Assembly (NCBI GenBank): GCA_021464415.1
Contig: CM038470.1
Span: 36,202,099-36,266,098, forward strand
DNA length: 64,000 bases
Direction: 5' to 3'
Origin: Lonicera japonica
Taxonomy: Eukaryota; Streptophyta; Magnoliopsida; Dipsacales; Caprifoliaceae
In this document: one piece after another, positions 23,830 to 34,150 of the stretch
How the letters are laid out: each line of letters starts with the position of its first letter
Position numbering within the stretch: the stretch's first letter is position 1
The notes under the pieces: generated by a model
Databases searched by the model: none
What the model saw: only the letters and a program-made list of their open reading frames with translations
Told to the model about the DNA's origin: nothing
Position numbers and translations under genes: made by a program

Positions 23830-25235
23830 AAACTATGCAAAATCCTAGTTGCAAGCAAATTCTAAGGGCAATCTAATTAAGCAATGAATTTAATGAGGGC
23901 TGAGAATTTTAATATAATTAATGATCTAGGCTTATCCTACTCTTATCGAGAAAATTGTAAGCTTACCAGTTAAGGCTTCTAATCTAACAACAGGTTAAGT
24001 TCCGAGGAAATACTGGAGGGGTCATAAATGGTCCCACTTTAAACCCAGCTACCTTCGATAGCAAGCTGCCATTTTGACAGAACTTACCTAGACGTTGCTA
24101 AATTAAAAAGGTACTCACTGGAGTGGCCAACAATTATCTTGCACTGTCTAATTAATTTTAGATTAATGAATTTAAGGCTCGGGTTTAACAAGTGCAGGGT
24201 GGTTTTTAACCTAGGTGGGCAAGAATTGTGATGAAATCCAACCCTTATCTTGATAGGAAAGTTGCCCTTAACTAATATATTAATGCAAATGCCAAATTAA
24301 ATATGCACAAATAAAGAAGCAAATAAAAAAAATAAAATAGGAGCCTAAGTGCAAAAACGTCTAAGTTATCTAACCTAAAGGCAAGAACAAATAAAATAAA
24401 TAATGATGGAAATTTTTAATTTTTTTTTATTTTTAATAAATCAAGAAAACGAAAATAAGAATAAAACTTCATCTTTTAAAAAAAAAATTAATTTTTTTAA
24501 TAATAATAAAAAAAACGAATATAGCAATAATTTTTTTTTTTCATAACTAATAAGAATTTTTTTTTTCTTCAGATTAAATTTTGAAAGTAAAAACAGAAAA
24601 CAAAAAAAATAATAATAATAAAACTGTTTTTTTTTTTTGTTTCTGAACTTTCTTTTTTTTTTTTATCAGAATATTTTTTTTTTTTTTTAGATTTAACTTT
24701 GAGTAGAAAATTGCAAGGTCAAATCCTTGCTGCAGCACTGAATTTTTTAGGTCCAGAAAATATCAAAGGTGAGAGTTAAGTTAATACGGAACCTTTGGAA
24801 AAATCCGAGTGGGTTTCAGGATTTTTTTTTTTTTTTAACTTTCTGGTTTTTTTTTTCAGAATAATATTGCAGTAATAAAAAGAAAACGAAAACGAAAATA
24901 ATAATAATAAAAATATTTTTTTTAATAATTAAAAAAAACGAAAATCAGAATAAAACTTTCTGTTTTTTTTATTTTTTTTTAGAATAATTGGGCTTTTTGG
25001 AGCATGAATTTTCTATTTTTCAAAGTAAAACCGAGCAAGCAGAATGAAGAAAAGAGAGCTCGATTAATTGTTTTTTTCTTTTCTTTGGAAGACCAAAACT
25101 GTGGGCAGTTGTTTTTTTTTTTTTTAATAATAATAATATAAGAAAGAGGGAGGGAAGGAGAGGGTCTAAAAAATATATAGGATTTTTCAAACTTCTTTGA
25201 AAATTATGAAACTTGAAATTGGTAACGGCCCCAAT
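23830..25235 (-). other. Leader of the Athila-like element with A/T homopolymers and primer-binding site
   Basis: Between gag and the 5' LTR. Contains many T and A runs of 8-14 bases at 24420-25140. On the minus strand TTGGGGCCGTTACC follows the LTR end (about 25222-25235); this resembles the Athila primer-binding site for tRNA-Asp (TGGCGCCGTTGCC) with two changes. Confidence 0.6.
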
Positions 25236-25340
25236 GATTTACGGGAAATTTTTATAATTAATTTATCTTTGCTTAATTCCACACTTAAATGCAATAAAAA
25301 CCTTACTTTATGTAAAATTAATTAAATCAGTATAGCGAAT
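25236..25340 (-). repeat. Truncated 5' LTR of the Athila-like element
   Basis: About 105 bp matching the start of 17605-18906. Homology stops at TATAGCGA (25338), after which about 22 bp duplicated from the copia coding sequence follow. Confidence 0.8.
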
Positions 25341-25354
25341 AAGGAAGCTAGTAC

Positions 25355-26930
25355 TAATCCATAGTTATTCTACTATGATTTCTCACTATGAACCTTCATC
25401 TTATAAGGAAGCTAGTACTAATCCACTTTGGCAGCAAGCTATGACAGAAGAGTTGCAAGCTTTAGATAAAGCTCATACTTGGGATCTTGTGACTCTTCCT
25501 CCTGGAAAATCTGCATTTGGGTGTAAATGGGTGCATAAAATCAAGACACGGTCTGACGGTTCGATTGACCGACACAAAGCTTGTCTCGTAGCCAAGGGGT
25601 TTAATCAGGAGTATGGTATAGACTATGAAGAAACTTTCGCACTTGTAGCTCGAATGACATATGTTCGCAGTCTTATTGCTATTGCTACTGTTCGCAAATG
25701 GGATCTTTTTCAGATAGATGTTAAGAATGATTTTCTTAATGGGGATCTCACAGAAGAAGTATATATGAAACCACCTCCCGGTTACTCGCACCAGTCCACC
25801 CAGGTCTACAAACTTCGACGTGCCCTATATGGACTTAAGCAAGTTCCCCGAGCTTGGTTTGCAAAATTTAGCTCCACTATCACAAAGCTTGGTTATTCCT
25901 CCAGTTCGTCAGACTCAGGCCTCTTTATTCAAAAGACAGATTCTGGGACTATTCTTCTTCTCCTCTACGTGGATGATATGATAATTACTGGGGATGATAT
26001 TTCTTGTATCTCGAATCTCAAAAGGTCTCTTATTCAATTTTTTGAGATGAAGGATCTTGGTCGTCTCAACTACTTCTTAGGGCTTGAAGTTCTTTCTGAC
26101 CCAACGGGTTACTATTTGTCTCAGGTGAAATATGCGTCTGATGTTTTGGCTCGTGCTGGTCTCACTGACTGTAAAACTGCATCTACTCCATTGGACACCA
26201 ATGTTAGACTTACTCCATTTGATGGTCCTCCTCTCTCTGATGGTACTTTATACCGACAATTAGTTGGCAGTCTGGTTTACTTTACTGTTACTTGCCTGGA
26301 TATTGCTTTATGATGTCCATGTTATCAGTCAGTTTATGTAAGCTCCTCGCTCTACTCACTTTGATGCTGTCATTCGGATCCTTTGTTATCTCAAAAGGAC
26401 AGTTTTTAATGGGCTTCACTACTCCTCAAGGTCATCTCTTATATTATGGGTTTACTCTGATGCAGATTGGGCCGGTGACCCTACGGATCGTCGGTCTATT
26501 ACTGGTTACTGTTTCTTTCTCGGGGATCCCTTCTTACTTGGCAGAACAAGAAACAGTATGTTGTTTCTCGATCGAGCACTGAGGTTGAATACCGTGCTCT
26601 TGCTGATACTTCACAAGAACTTATATGGCTTCGACGCCTCCTCGATGAACTAGGTGCTCCTCAAGACTTTGCTACTACTTCTATTATGAAATCTGCAGTG
26701 GCATCCAAATCAGTCACAATGACGTCTTTCATGAACGAAACAAACACATTGAGATTGATTGTCACTTTATTCGCCAGCATATTCGCAGTCTGTACATTCG
26801 TCTTATGCCCGTATCTTCAGACGACTAGCCTGCAGATCTCTTCACCAAAGCTCACCAGCCTAGCTGTTTCCAAACTCTGATTTCCAAACTCCAGTTGGTC
26901 TCTCACTTACCACCTTGAGTTTAAGGGGGG
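25355..26930 (+). pseudogene. Copia reverse transcriptase and RNase H region, decayed
   Basis: Second part of the copia polyprotein. The RT is open over 25375-26313: SYKEASTNPLWQQAM, FGCKWVHKIK, DVKNDFLNGDL (usually DVKNAFLHG), LYGLKQVPRAWF, and the catalytic YVDD at 25966-25977, so the active site is kept. A frameshift near 26290-26310 puts the rest out of phase. The RNase H part (SDADWAGDPTDRRS, about 26450) and the C-terminal DLFTKAH stretch (about 26840) can be read only by switching frames. A polypurine tract, TTAAGGGGGG at 26921-26930, borders the 3' LTR. Confidence 0.88.
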
Positions 26931-27134
26931 TGTTAGAATATATTATGTATTTAGTATTAATTGTATTTCCTAAATTATATTGATTGTGTTCCCATCATTC
27001 TTTCCTAATTGTAGCCTAGACTATAGCTTCCTTTCTAGTATATATATTCATTCTCTATTGTACATGTATTATCAAGAAAGTAATACAATTCATTATACAC
27101 TTTCAATCTCTCTTTCAATTTCTATTTCGTAACA
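26931..27134 (+). repeat. Copia 3' LTR
   Basis: TGTTAGAATA...TTTCGTAACA, 204 bp, keeping the intact TG start. Followed by TATAC, the target duplication. Confidence 0.95.
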
Positions 27135-27139
27135 TATAC

Positions 27140-28639
27140 TATACCTGATCCATCTTGACAAGGTATTTTGTATCTTCTTCTGATGCCATTGGTCATGTAA
27201 TAAGCTTGTTATATCTACATAAAAGTAGTTATTTTTTAAAAGAATGCTTTCAAAGATGTACAAACACAAATTGTAACAATTTTGAAAATAGGGACAAACC
27301 TGAGACATATAGGCTGTCACCCTGAGACGCTGGAGAGACAAAGAGAAACTCATTAAGGTTTTTGATAAAGGAATGGCGTTCTTTGTTAGAAGAAATATTT
27401 TCGAGGTTCTTGCTATTAACCATAATCAATCAAACAAGATGACAGGAAAATAAGAAGATAATCAACTTCTGATCATGCAGTCAATAGATGTAACCAAGTA
27501 GCACTATAAAGAAGATAAATAAGAAAATACAAGTTTTGACAAACATCATACAATGCCCTAGGAAAATTTGGAGGAAAAGCTAAACACCAAATATTGAATT
27601 GAACGCCATTTCATGTGCAATAAAGGATTTAACGGTGTTTGATTAAAATTAAGTTCACAAGACAACGTTTTCCTTGGTAGTTGCTTTTGCCAAATTTATC
27701 CACCTTTTTTTATGGAATTGAAAACGCAATTCCAATGAATTCAATTATTTTCCACGTAAACCAATCAAACGATTGACGAGAATTATTATTTCCTTACTTC
27801 CAAATTCCTAACAATTTGGTAAATCGCTGTGAAGAGAGAATATTAAAACAACAAAATTATCCTGAAATAATACCGATATCACAACCAAATCATCACTCTA
27901 TGTATCAACAGCCGCTTGAACATCACTTTCGTTCTTGTGAAACATAATTCTAATGAACTCGTCACTTAGCTTAGGCAATTCCTTCTTTTGCAACATTGGA
28001 TTCACATCTGTAGTAGCGGCATTTCTGCCTTTCAAGTTCCCTTCATATATGCCCCGTTGGTTTTACGGACTGAGATACATAAGGCTTGGCAAGAAAATTG
28101 AGTGCCACAGCATGCACATCCAGTTGCTAGGAACCAGCAAGCTTCACAAAATCAGCTCGCTGTTCTAGCGATGTCTAGATTGCTTCTGTCAATAAATATT
28201 AAATCAATACAATTTTTCCGTGCTTCAGGACAACTGTTAGGGACTGAGTTTCAGGCGAGGGGGAGCAGCTCCCCCCTCAAGTTAATTTTTTTTTACATAC
28301 ATTAATTTGCATGTATATGTGAGAGTATTTAATAAATTTGACAATTAAAATATTAACAATTTTCAATGTTGATTGTAAATAACTTTTTTTGGCAAGCTAA
28401 AACTTAAACTATTAATTTGTTTCGATTTTACACCTCTGTCAAATTCTGTAAATAAAACTAATGGAGGAGGTGCCAAAGTGACACATATTTACCTCAACTT
28501 TCATTCCTCTTCATTTTTATTAACCAACTTTGCAGGTCCGTAACTCTTTAATGCGATGTTCAAATGATACAATATTTGAACAATTAGTTTGAGCATATAC
28601 CTCTACATCTTTCATGTTTTGGCTGAATTCCGAATTAAG
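27140..28639. other. Spacer with no assigned gene
   Basis: AT-rich unique sequence. The only protein-like stretch is a minus-strand frame of about 54 residues ending at TAG 27898 (27898-28062), which includes KKELPKLSDEFIRIMF and HKNESDVQAAVD. The composition looks like real protein, but I cannot name a family and see no splice context. It may be an exon relic. Confidence 0.4.
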
Positions 28640-29559
28640 CATCTAGTCAGATCTAGCGAATCTTGAGCTTCCCCAAACCCCTAGCCATGGAGGAAAGTGA
28701 AAATGATGAAGAAGAAGATGAATAGTGTTGGGGAATGGTGGATTAAGGAGGAGCTTGGGTTGTGATCTCGGATCTCTTGCAAAGCCCCCAAGATCGCCTC
28801 TCTTTCTCTCTCTAGAAGCTCTCAAATGACGGTGATGAAAAATGAAGAGGAAATAGCAAGAAAGAAAATATAATCTAATGCCCAGGGCCAACAACATGCT
28901 ATTTTTATGAATAGTATGCTGTCCCTAGGCCATTTCGAGACAGTCCCCATAGCCTTATCTAGGCATCTCCAACAGCATGTGTTGTTCTGGAAAACAGCAT
29001 GATGTTCACTTTGACTGCTGCGTTGACCTTGAAGATTTAGGAATTTGGACTCGGGCTAAATGAGAAAGTTGTAGATAATAAAATTACCTTTCCAATGGAA
29101 AAAAAAAGGTCCATTTGGACGTCCGATGAAGAAGTTATGTCCCAAAAACCACTGATGTGTTGAAATTGTAACGAAATTACGATAGGGCTAGATTTGCAAT
29201 AATTCTTCCAAACTCAATGCAATACTTTGGAAAGGAATTGGGACATACAAGAGGCATATAATGAGGTGTAAATGACTAATAAAAAGTCCACAACATAATA
29301 GCTAAGATTCCAAATTGAACAAATAGATTTCGAACTTCAAAATCTCTAATTCTTGCCGTTAGCACGCCAAACATTGTTACGGCTACCTGAAGTATATTTT
29401 GAGCCTACATGCGTGTGTAATATGACTAACGTGAGTTGAGGGAAGTGTCCGAATCATCAAAAAGCACTCGGAATTGAAAATGACCACCCCATGTCAGAAT
29501 TTGAATTAAACGCGATTAAGGAACGCGATTAGCATCGAATTAACTAACGGGGTATTACA
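28640..29559 (-). mobile_element. LTR, second copy of the 1-618 LTR, longer
   Basis: Minus-strand start TGTAATACCCCG at 29559. It extends leftward past the part visible in copy 1, through TA- and CTCT-rich promoter-like sequence; its end near 28640 is uncertain. Palindrome-like CAGCATG/CATGCTG motifs occur near 28893-28922 and 28973-29000, more decayed than those of copy 1. Confidence 0.5.
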
Positions 29560-31704
29560 AATTGACACAAAGTAATAGTTTAAGGGTCAATTTTCTATTA
29601 ACATATTGTACTTTCCATATTGAAATTTATTAATTACTGTACATGTGATCTGTGTATTATTGTAATATATAATTTCAGAAGAAAATTTAACATTTAGGAA
29701 AGTTTGTTTGGTGGTTAAGCGTAAAGGTAATCTAATTTTAAATTATAGTTCAAATCTCGTAACTAACAACTTTTGTATTTTTTTTTATTTAAGAAATGCA
29801 GTCTTTAAAATTAATAACTTTGCCCCAAGTAAGATTACGGCTTTGATAGTAAAATTTAGCTCGTGAATGATCAAATATTGATGTTTAGATTTAATGTACA
29901 CTTGACATTTAATTTAAGCAACTTGAGGGAAAAAAATCTCACCCCTCCTCCAAACTATCTAAAATCCTGATTCCACCCACGCTTACAACTAAGAAAGTAT
30001 TCGAAACAACCGGGATATAAAATCACAACAGCACTAACATTACAAAGATTAAATTAGCAGTGCCTAACAAGTGGACATGATGTACTCCTAAAAGGGTGCA
30101 ACACTATTATAATGCATGTGTACCTCCACACGTTCTGAAATTGATAGCTTATGGCTATATTAAGAGAATGAAAAAAAAAATTATGTGTTTGTTAACTAAG
30201 AAAATTGAGATTTTAGACTTTGTGCTTTTTAAATATGAGGTTTGAATTTATTCTAATAATCAAGTTTATTTTATGTATTCTTTTACTTTGCATGTGGAAC
30301 ACTACAAAAATCACTTGATTAATATTAGTCAAATTTATACATAATAATGCACCAAATCATGTTTAGTTTCCTTCTTCATTCATATATAATGGATGTATCA
30401 AATTTCATGACACCAAATAAGTTGTATGTTTTTATTACGTAGAAATTTCTTTTATATATAGTTTTGCAAATCAAACCCATCAATAGCAGACATTTTCAAA
30501 AAATAAAAATAAAATAGTATACATTTTCATCAACAAAAAGAGGAAAGCCAAATACAATGATCAAATATGCCCAAGCTTTATAATATATGGTTAATAAAAT
30601 AGTGATTACTATGCCAATGGAATTATTTTACAAGGAAAACACACTTAAGAAAGGCTTGTTCTGAATTACCCGGAAAATTAGAAGATTAAGCAAAACTGAG
30701 GTGTACTTCTGAAAGTTTCGCAACAAAGACTATTTAAAATATAAAACATAAAAATTTCAAGAATTTTCCACATAATCAGTGAAACTATAACGAATTAGCA
30801 TGAATCAATATATTTTCAAGCCACTTAAAGATCTACAATTTGTCCATCTACTGTGGAGAAATTACTTATGCTAGTACTCACATGGTGGAGTAGTTACTCT
30901 TCTTAATTTGAAATAGATGAATAACTTTGGACTTAAAGCTTAAATCTGATGAATAACTGTGTCAACAAACAGTAATGTGTGACATAAACTCATTAGCAAA
31001 TTGACAATTACATAGTTCCTTAGTTGGAATATTTATCTTTAAATATCACCCATATTTTATTAAGAAAATTAGCAAATAATATCTTGTACGAATACATTAA
31101 TTAAATCCATTTAAGTTCAAAAAATGAAATTCATTCTCAAATAGGGACACTCTCAATGAGTTGCATGGTAACAAAATTCTTGACCCGCGTTTTGGCATGT
31201 GTGTACCCATCTTCATCCTTGTACACTAGATTTATAACGCGTGCTAGATTTAAGACTCGCTCTAGTACATCCATTGGCATGGCGGTTGGACGAAGGCATT
31301 CTTGATTCATATCCTTCCACGCATTCGAAATTCTTTTATTAAACTCCACAAATGTCGCTTCTTTCATGGCACTGTGTTATTTCATGTAGCATTCCACGGC
31401 CTTTGCAACATGTTACCTCTCTTGCTCAAACTACAACATAAAAATCACAATTACTCATATTTGTTTTTGAAGCATAATTATGTGTGTAATTTTTAATTAA
31501 TTAATTATACCTGGTGTCCGACCATGTCATCTGTGAGCCTGCAAATTACTGAAGAGGCTTTGACAATTAAAGGGTTATTAGATACCCAATCAAAGGCATG
31601 TTTGGTTACCAATTCTCCCATTCCTACAAATGAAGTGATTGCTAGCATTATATAAGCACCAGAGACCAATGCAACTTTCATGTACTCCTCCATGGTTGGG
31701 ACAT
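28941..31704. repeat. Segmental duplication, copy 2 (pairs with 1-2670)
   Basis: Near-identical to 1-2670. The right border, 31704, lies inside terpene synthase exon 6; beyond it the sequence is unrelated to the gene. The LINE and copia element lie between the two copies and were not duplicated. Confidence 0.93.
31137..31704 (-). pseudogene. Truncated terpene synthase pseudogene (exon 7 and part of exon 6)
   Basis: Exon 7 (31137-31430) and the 3' part of exon 6 (about 31515-31704) of a copy of the gene at 2112-4610. Exons 1-5 and the DDxxD region are absent. Exon 7 has two in-frame stops not present in the intact gene: TAA at 31377-31379 (from a Gln codon) and TAA at 31413-31415 (at a Gly codon next to the metal-binding motif). 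Other replacements are few. It cannot encode an enzyme. Confidence 0.93.
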
Positions 31705-31799
31705 TCTCTAAGAAGAAAGCATGCTCCAACTTTTGTAATTTAAATGCATACAATTTGAAATTTATAATCATACCAAACAAGTTACGGAACTTTTGAACT

Positions 31800-32790
31800 T
31801 TTCTTCTTTAAAAAAATAACAAAAGGAGAGTGACTTTAATGTTGGGAAACTTGTAGAATACAATAAGCCATATCAATAGTATAAGGCTGACTGCCTTAGG
31901 CATATATAACTAATCTCCCAATCATGTATTTTTAAATGACTTGAAAGATGCATTATATATAAAGTGCATCATCAATATATAAATAGCATTTTCTAACCTT
32001 ACACGATGAGATCTGGGATAGAAGACTCGTTTACATCAATTGTGGGGTTTCACAACGTGGCAATAGACCTGTTTTGAGGGGCAACAACAGGCTTAGCATT
32101 GGGGTCCAAGAAACCCCATAAGTACAACGGGCTGGAGGCATAAGCAATTGTAGCAGGAACAACAAAAATTGTGTGACAATAGAGGCCACAGAACCAGTAC
32201 AATTGAACTAACTTGGGAACTAACATAAAACCGAAAGTGTGGATACCATGAGGCACAAAAAAAAAACTAACATAGGAACTAGAAACTGAAGAGATTAACC
32301 CTAATACAACATTATCTTTACTCAACAAAGAATCCATCTGCCCATTCCTATCATGAACCCATCTGTAGTATTATTATGTGCTCCCGCAAGAACCCTAAAA
32401 TTAGTAGTACTACCTTCTATCAAAACGCTAGTTAGCATACTAGTAAAAAAATCATAGTTTTATTTGGTATATTGATTTGGCCCAATTTTTTTTTAAACAT
32501 CCGTTAAGACAAAGAGAATCTCAATTTAACACACAAGGTGTATCAATTTTTTTGAAGAATTGTACAATTATAATTTTTATATTTTTTCGCATTTAGAGAC
32601 AGCCACCTTATTATTTTCCAACACTATAAATTTACTAGCAAAGATACATTGGAGAAACTAAAATTGGTACGTACGCAAGTGGTTTGGGTGCTAAGTTGCT
32701 GAAAGTTGAAAATATTGAATTATTCACTCCTCTATTTATATATATATGTATGTATCACATATAATGCACTAATAGTTTATATTATACATT
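31800..32790 (-). pseudogene. LINE ORF1 N-terminal fragment, copy A
   Basis: Homologous to 44720-44763, 45300-46091 and 47625-47740. On the minus strand MDSLLSKDN starts at 32337 and runs toward lower coordinates, with the frame broken. In the better-kept copy B the protein resembles the start of a plant LINE ORF1 (DUF4283). 31705-31800 is unassigned. A gypsy LTR begins at 32791 and cuts the right side. Confidence 0.5.
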
Positions 32791-33984
32791 TGTAGACACT
32801 CCAATCCATGGCCCCCGCAAGAACCCTAAAGAACCTCTGCTAATACCTTTTTGAGTCTAAAACTCACACCAAAAGTACTAAAAACTGCTCCGGGAAGTTT
32901 GTAGCCCAACAAACCCATTCCCAAAGGGATTTGTCTTGTGACAAATCCACTTTTTAGGTGTTTGTCGTGGAACAAACCTTCAGATGTCGCACGAAAAACT
33001 CCTTTGACCCAGACCATCCACTCCCTGACACATAAGTCTGTCAGGGAGACTATTTCAGTCGTTTGTCGCGCAACAGTGTCTCATATGTCCCGCGACACTT
33101 GTCCTTTCTGGTGGAATGTCACGCGACAATCTCCCCCGAGCAGTATAAATAGGTCAACACCCCAAAGGGTTTAGGGAGGGGTTTTTTTTGGAATCTAAAA
33201 AAGAAGAAGGATTATTATCTAGAAAATCTAATTTTCTAGAAAGTATTCAAGGAATCTTCAAGTTTCGATACTCGACGTCTCTAAAAGTTGAATTCTCGAC
33301 TGTATCTGGATAAGAAAAGTCTATATTCGCCAGATCATCTTCAGTCATATTATATTTTCTCTCTCTTATTATTATCGTCGGGCAAGTAACTAAAATCTCT
33401 TCTAGTAATTAAAATTAAATATATGCATACTAGTTTTACTCATTTTATAGACTTGTTTAATTTTCCTAGTTGAGTTTACTATATATACATACTTGTTATT
33501 TTCGGGAGTACTATAAGTGAGTATGGAGTTGGCTTGCTTTGGCCAACACAAACCGAAAGCATTTACATCCATTTAAGATATTTTATAGATTTGTAGATTT
33601 GTTAATTTGTCCATTTTCTAGCTGGATAAACTTATTGTCAAGTTGTTGATACCCTATCGTTCTTTCAAAACAACTTAATCCTGATAAAAATTATTTTTAA
33701 AAATTAGAAGAAGTAAGACCATTTATCATCCGGATAAAATTAAGTTTTTAAAACCCGGACTGATGAAACTTACTCAGGAATTAAATTCAGATATATTATG
33801 TCTTTCATATAGACTGTGGTGTATCTGATATACTCTCCTCAAAAGTTCAATTCCATATCAAATCAATTTCGATAAAATTCGATATTTTCTAAACTAACCA
33901 AACAAGAGAATTGATATTGTTGTATGAGGAAATAATACCGAATCACTCTTATTTTAAAATACATAAGATAAACCTTTGTCACTA
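32791..33984 (+). mobile_element. Tat-type gypsy LTR fragment, U3 end to mid-LTR
   Basis: Starts TGTAGACACTCC and runs collinear with the other Tat-family LTRs up to CTTTGTCACTAG at about 33984, where it ends abruptly. TATAAATA is at 33144-33151. The palindromes upstream are degenerate (for example GTCGCGCAAC and GTCCCGCGACAC). It contains a segment near 33505-33565 that in the Tat element at 54890 lies in the internal leader (56650-56715) rather than in the LTR. Confidence 0.8.
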
Positions 33985-34150
33985 GTGAAATTCTCATTAT
34001 AGTGAAATTGTATCCGTACAACAAAATTTCGTTGTTAACTACACAATGAAAATTTTTTAAGTGGAATTCTCATTACAGTGAAATTTTATCTGTACAAAGA
34101 AATTTCATTGTCAAGTACATAGTGAAAATTTTCACAGCAGATCTTATTAC
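33985..34150. repeat. Two-unit repeat of about 70 bp
   Basis: Two diverged units, each beginning GAATTCTCATTA or GAAATTCTCATTA and containing CAAAGAAATTTCATTGT-like sequence, lie between the LTR fragment and the next solo LTR. No gene seen. Confidence 0.5.

Larger units (their letters stand above)
17605..25340 (-). mobile_element. Athila-like gypsy element, pol-deleted, minus strand
   Basis: On the minus strand the order is a truncated 5' LTR (25236 to about 25340), primer-binding site, long AT-rich leader, gag (22366-23829), protease (21268-22116), a short tail frame and the 3' LTR (17605-18906). No reverse transcriptase, RNase H or integrase is present, so it would depend on a relative in trans. 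It splits the copia element between integrase and RT. Most of the 5' LTR and some flanking copia sequence are lost at the right junction, so no target duplication can be matched. Confidence 0.87.
12797..27134 (+). mobile_element. Ty1/copia element, nested by two other elements
   Basis: Two 204-bp LTRs (12797-13000 and 26931-27134) bound the element, flanked by TATAC at 12792-12796 and 27135-27139. A primer-binding site follows the 5' LTR and a polypurine tract precedes the 3' LTR. Gag, protease and integrase lie at 15136-17604, RT and RNase H at about 25355-26930. A gypsy solo LTR (13493-15130) sits in the leader or gag start, and a gypsy element (17605 to about 25340) sits between integrase and RT. 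Stops and frameshifts throughout show that it is dead. Confidence 0.93.
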
